Positions 20,901-22,703 of a stretch of 22,703 nt of DNA are shown one piece after another. Position 1 is the first letter of the stretch, and the number at the start of each line of letters is the position of its first letter. Position numbers and translations under genes: made by a program. Below the pieces are notes generated by a model that worked only from the letters and a program-made list of their open reading frames with translations, searched no databases and was not told the origin of the DNA. The stretch is from Plakobranchus ocellatus (lineage: Eukaryota > Mollusca > Gastropoda > Plakobranchidae), in the NCBI GenBank assembly GCA_019648995.1, contig BLXT01004423.1:833073-855775 (forward strand). The letters are read 5' to 3'.

Positions 20901-20964
20901 TTCCAGAAGAGAAGTGGTCACGTGGAAATGTATCAGCACAATTGTGGCACTGGCAGCCAGACAT
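14950..20964 (-). CDS. Large nuclear-type protein with AT-hook and C-terminal C2H2/C2HC zinc fingers, 2004 aa, one coding exon
   Basis: The frame is open for 2004 codons, far beyond chance in AT-rich DNA, and ends with TGA at 14950-14952. Starting from the N terminus: a CQCHNC cluster (residues 4-9); SUMO-consensus VKTE (30-33), VKTE (67-70) and VKEE (86-89); an Arg/Gly-rich basic segment (about 131-160) with RGRGGR and RGRKRR; a canonical AT-hook core KRPRGRQKR (about 615-625); basic segments near 888-911 and 1630-1691 (with FKRRR), likely nuclear localisation signals; and an acidic serine patch (about 1891-1912). A C2H2 finger, C-x2-C-x13-H-x3-H, lies at about 1949-1971, followed by a C2HC finger, C-x2-C-x12-H-x3-C, at about 1978-1998, only six residues before the end. 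Long Ser/Thr/Pro/Asn-rich stretches between these are probably disordered. A DNA-binding chromatin or transcription regulator is inferred from motifs. I cannot place it in a named family. The ATG follows a splice acceptor by two bases, so extra N-terminal residues from an upstream exon are not excluded. Confidence 0.92.
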   Translation of the reverse strand: MSGCQCHNCADTFPRDHFSSGKESVDCTLVKTEVADDPETRCPSYVSESRKEQYDHSLENKFDINLVKTEAHFSPSDDEVKIIKIVKEEPTEKEIQSKLNQFPKDITESHELESQQFQSERERLNYCKPNQKVRGRGGRLGRGNRSRATRGRKRRNGAKPAYKGFFADVVFTKDHHKPKTLPAPNSSIIANNASGVRIDSVYYTDPKKKSSDNVEAVESSNAKLNSTSYSNVFSLTPSSQSVGPVPGTHKPTVLSSSLALGVNMESAVQNMTNLFHLQPQPIMGGMSTNGIPLGNSAMPIAFSMAQSSVPTINHNSPTIISQSPSIPQLLNHNLGLNQMYPNQIVNFSNGMASANLSSVPIIPHVPGQKMPVLVGNQLMHMDVVLPMGAPLGVGNSFPNTLNLLPNIINPLPACPVSGIATLSQVGPASVTTLSVSTLVTTTNSDVSTGKTKMIYSPAYQETPKPTAKSSRLHGSRIETPEKLRTRGALKGTNEEVNDLRSSGNIEPVSANSEMPQITQHEIQVSKPLVVCTMQSGNMEQMLQRQSNHSSKGLQKRSDKMFNKVDDDKPVQCNEKYNSTKSSECSVGTQGIESSRIHASFLNTDEVKVSKKVDRKELKRPRGRQKRYYKVKRQTVRQLMMKGMSTNVTNNTSSASSVAFAKNIPVISAQSQKNLLGTGVPPNPIYVGPQQLRQPHASFIQQPSFCFPNGAQFNDVAGMVLLSPTDQVNPLRGTFLGSSPQLSTLIGGQNSWIQSIQSCPLPTMVAGPVSLPASISNSNLIFSNPISAPTSVSIPSQFPFLLNSSLPLATQPFNHAHNLNILCSQELTGTASAACDNNQSGVASSDVRDSLKNKKSCTEAKISTKRREPEKTSSSLRSTTSQQPPTSTYLNKRVQQLLNKCKRIRPKYRKGNSMPNEISRMVSETVNSRKIKANLAVTDKPANLFGTNLPESLCVEPTLRNKIWKMSETQYKPVPLLPFKKSTIQSSVSVEACDSTSSGHKSEMPTNTSLTITSVSSLTTSHDLEKTDSGKNGTQFDCNTSLSVLPDVSVSQNSKTKSLRSLRSKATFTTMSSSINSITQLSSMSSSAICKASSTSPFPSKAMMSGIKPISTLSSLYDPATGLLCNINPQNDVIKSKSTLSSLYDPTTGLLSKDSESEHYHLNAMNPQIDSTTKDLGTLATPANLQGPVLFGPLSEKDVVSIMADFSGLNKFGLCVNKDSGCTTISSSCETSKHLLAKQTSTPVPPSSTHLSHSQSKCSSSVVLCSASGISTPSLEANSKHSSATSSILSVPWTSNATAITAISCDSLPLDELSTLASKLPRKEIHASSSIQTTDASIADAPQGESNILHKANELLPFKSSEKPLLKPVLSTSKTLCSHPITIMMPKNSFTSAQIQGTYTITSSSQAFSLSSIVNTVSTPRITERLSTQAHHGSCKYSPSDVKRVTHHANVPGTWPLKHLAPKINLEPSNVKTSSCIPVKCGAVAAGEHTDQCGPLQVLKQRYTYKNKINLSDSCNNKMAFEFEAQKREKRCKGKQNLMPKSHEQHPGLDKLIYAGDQADLHAALRPCNVVITKLKLSEVSSSAVIKCLPESKDKSIEVNMPNISIIPPGKSVHKQPLNTAKSSPLEKDLLLKNKDIGRNKKRNDNKRETSFRLAKRVFKRRRMNVFHTLACKTTAHLNQNARKRCRAKDVLSLPSNLAVSQHKDKEKCSHSQPSRSFEREANKNETINENHFLYHTEFEKKADKELCVTKSDLGSKQTIERYDIVAKGEEHGPSNRPSQQRSANTVYDVKNSGSHSKHESSTEISCNKMNTKRKFGVKTIELEDGNKHAVKVKSSKMVLNIASQDQLENQNDGPEIEEQKNIQISEKNQMASVQNKEAKPGGRPDVDSCPELYYSSESDSDLLPDASDSNDMTPSQRQKLMLRQHREVTMFLVKHAGKFTSSDDTDEHFCNVCRKYKTNGLFKLSNHLKKHITTALRCQICKYEAFNYNDLKNHEMICTFTSSG

Positions 20965-20987
20965 ACCTAAAAAAAAAATGAATTAAA
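20965..20987 (-). other. 3' splice site immediately before the start codon
   Basis: On the - strand the sequence reads TTTAATTCATTTTTTTTTTAG (plus 20967-20987), then GT and ATG. The T10 tract and AG form a good acceptor, with the exon beginning at plus 20966. The large coding exon is therefore probably preceded by at least one exon at higher coordinates, most simply a 5'UTR exon. No in-window donor can be assigned with confidence; one weak candidate is AAG|GTGCGT, with the exon ending at plus 21884. Confidence 0.7.
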
Positions 20988-21163
20988 TTTAAAGTAGACA
21001 GACAAAATGCGGAAAAAGGCTGAAATTTTTGAAAATATGAATCTCTATAATATCAATCAGCATGCCTATCATAGTAAGGATGCTGATAATTTTGACAAAG
21101 AAATTTGGGTATCGTAAAAGAGGTTTCTATCTGTCTGTAGTGTAAAACAATCTTCAAGGTAGT

Positions 21164-21187
21164 ACACACACACGCACACACACACAC
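21164..21187. repeat. (CA)n dinucleotide microsatellite
   Basis: About twelve AC units with one interruption (CG for CA at 21173-21174). This is ordinary simple sequence and probably length-polymorphic. Confidence 0.95.
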
Positions 21188-21260
21188 TATGGAAAACGAG
21201 TATTACAAAACTGAAAAAAATTCAAAATTTTACATGATATACAGCATATAAACTTCTTTG

Positions 21261-21304
21261 ACTACTACTACTGCTGCTGCTGCTGCTGATGATGATAATG
21301 ATGC
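21261..21304. repeat. Compound trinucleotide microsatellite (ACT)n(CTG)n(ATG)n
   Basis: Three adjacent triplet blocks run one into the next: ACT at 21261-21270, CTG/TGC at 21271-21288 and ATG at 21289-21304 with one AAT interruption. The blocks differ by single-base changes in the unit, as expected of repeat mutation followed by expansion. Confidence 0.9.
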
Positions 21305-21342
21305 ATTTGCTGACCATGTTGAAGAATGCTAATATTAATACA

Positions 21343-21386
21343 TACATTATTATTAGCACTAATATTATTGTTGCTGCTGCTGTTGT
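21343..21386. repeat. Second compound triplet microsatellite (ATT)n to (GCT)n
   Basis: ATT units and ATT-like sequence pass into TTGCTGCTGCTGTTG. It is about 40 bases from the previous triplet array, so the two may be parts of one decayed array. Confidence 0.8.
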
Positions 21387-21795
21387 CACGACTTAATACT
21401 TCTTACTTAAAACTACTTCTACTTACTAAAAGTACCGTTGTGCATGGTGCACTTTCTAACCAAAATTTTGGGGGATCTTAAAAATAATTTACGTTTAATC
21501 ATAGTTCAATTTAGACATGATGATCTTCAAAGGAAAAAAAAATTAGGCTTCAAAACAGCTTAGTGTACACGCATAGCAGTTGTTGTAAGTCATTTCAGAG
21601 TTGGTAATAAAATTTACGAACATTCACTAGATTGACCACTAGACTAGCTAATAGCCACTACACACCTATAAAATGCATGAAAATCAAGTGCAATACGTGA
21701 CGTAATATTAGCAAACAAAAGTACCCAACCTAGACCAACCTTCTCATTATATTGTTGAGCATATAAACTCTTCTAAGTAGAGCTAAGTCGGTCAT

Positions 21796-22030
21796 AAAAC
21801 GGAAACTATGGTGGTTTGGTTTTGGTTTTTGTAATATAGCTAGTCCACAGTCCGCAAAACGGAAACTCCACAGCCATACGCACCTTCAAGGATATGATCC
21901 ACCCAAAGCTACCATACAGAAGATCAGGTAGCCTCGGCCCGGTGCATCTCATTTGACACTTTTTAAGCAACAACTCTCTGGGCTGGGAGTTCTAAGTTGT
22001 TTTACGTCCCCTAAGCTTTTACGGAAAACT
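21796..22030. promoter_or_regulatory. Cluster of three ACGGAAA-type motifs, possible promoter region
   Basis: The 12-mer AAAACGGAAACT occurs twice, at 21796-21807 and 21856-21867, exactly 60 bases apart, and a close relative ACGGAAAACT occurs at 22021-22030. The GGAA core resembles ETS-family sites, which are common near start sites of broadly expressed animal genes. The cluster lies about 830-1060 bases upstream of the large exon. There is no TATA box I trust and no proof of transcription start here. Confidence 0.3.
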
Positions 22031-22703
22031 TATGCGGAGACAAAAGCGGCATTGATAGGAGACAACAGAGTAAGAGAAGGCAAGAAAAAGATAGAAGGAT
22101 CCCTAATCTATTCTACGTCTATCGGCTAAGGGGCTAATCCCCTGACTACGTGGGCCGTAATGGAGAGCTATCGTGTCTGTGAGAGAGTCTGAAGAAGTAT
22201 CTGCAGGGTGAGAGTTGGAGTAGAGTTCCAAGAGTTGAGTCATATCGGGAAAGGAGTGGAAAGTCGCGGAGGGTAGGGTAAAAGAATAGGAGAAGGAAGA
22301 AGAAAAAAAAAAAGAGGGAAAAAAAGAAAGAAAGAATAAAAAAAAAAAATAAAATAAATAAATAAAAATTAAAATAAAAATAAAAAAAGGAGAAAATAAG
22401 CTTAGATCAGAGAGGGACATTGCTAATCCATGGGATAGTGAGATACCCATCCACCACACAAGGGAGTCAATAGAGGGAGAGGTGGAGAAGAAGGAGGTAT
22501 AGAGGAGTCTCAAGGGATATAGATCCTTCCCATTGTTTCTATCCTACCTGGGGGAGGGAAGGTAAGCGAGGAAGCGGTAGACATGGGTAGATATGGAGGG
22601 AGACATTGAGTTGGTGAAAGAGTTGAGATAGAGGGAGGAGGAAGGGAGATGTAGTGATAGAGGTCGGGTTCTGATTGGTGAGTGGAAAGTGTGGTGTAGT
22701 GAT
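22031..22703. repeat. Purine-biased low-complexity block
   Basis: From about 22040 to the right edge the + strand is strongly enriched in A and G, with GGAG, GAGA and AGGG words throughout. It includes 49 consecutive purines at 22288-22336 and then a run of A-rich TAAA-type simple sequence to about 22390. GC content outside that A-rich core is higher than in the rest of the window. The 136-codon - strand frame here is Ser/Phe-rich translated pyrimidine sequence. The block may be a decayed repeat or an upstream regulatory pyrimidine tract of the large - strand gene. Confidence 0.65.
22129..22143. repeat. Small GC hairpin AGGGG-CTAAT-CCCCT
   Basis: A perfect 5-bp stem (22129-22133 and 22139-22143) with a 5-base loop stands near the boundary where the sequence turns purine-rich. 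Significance is unknown. Confidence 0.6.

Larger units (their letters stand above)
20988..21795 (-). other. Probable intron or upstream region of the large gene
   Basis: AT-rich non-coding DNA with several microsatellites, listed separately. No additional coding exon with both splice sites is visible. If the acceptor at 20967 is used, at least part of this stretch is intron. Confidence 0.45.

Noticed and set aside
22103-22513. 136-codon - strand frame, Ser/Phe-rich
   Set aside because: It is translated low-complexity pyrimidine sequence with homopolymer Phe/Ser runs. A signal-peptide or membrane reading would be an artefact.

Overview
This is a eukaryotic, AT-rich window, most likely from a marine invertebrate and plausibly an echinoderm such as a sea urchin. 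The clues are large intergenic spaces, spliced genes, an assembly gap of Ns, abundant ATC/CAT and CA microsatellites, and frequent short palindromic words (TACATGTA, TAGGCCTA, TAGATCTA). The species call is inferred from sequence texture and a homology search could overturn it. I see no bacterial features, operons, CRISPR arrays or intact mobile elements.

Layout. At the left edge, on the + strand, positions 508-631 look like the last coding exon of a gene whose body lies outside the window. It has a strong polypyrimidine-CAG acceptor, 40 open codons, a TAG stop, and an AATAAA with U/GU-rich sequence about 340 bases downstream. From about 1,000 to 13,400 I find no convincing gene. This stretch holds AT-rich DNA, a pair of diverged direct repeats that both run into ATC-type microsatellites (about 3471-3899 and 4932-5565), several hairpins and palindromes, a possible tRNA-like SINE relic near 10.75 kb, and a 503-base N gap (12094-12596) whose two edges carry nearly the same 64-70 bp sequence.

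The main gene is on the - strand: one 6 kb coding exon (20964 down to 14950) for a 2004-residue protein I cannot assign to a named family. It has three SUMO-consensus motifs near the N terminus, an RG/R-rich basic segment, an AT-hook, long Ser/Thr/Pro/Asn-rich disordered regions, two near-identical 14-residue motifs, an acidic serine patch, and a C2H2 plus C2HC zinc-finger pair at the extreme C terminus. A splice acceptor sits two bases before its ATG, so at least one upstream exon, probably 5'UTR, lies at higher coordinates. That upstream DNA (20967-22703) holds compound microsatellites, three ACGGAAA-type motifs that may be promoter elements, and a strongly purine-biased block at the right end.

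The two genes face each other tail to tail. Nothing in the sequence shows them working together. The large protein looks like a chromatin or transcription regulator in the nucleus, by motif content only.
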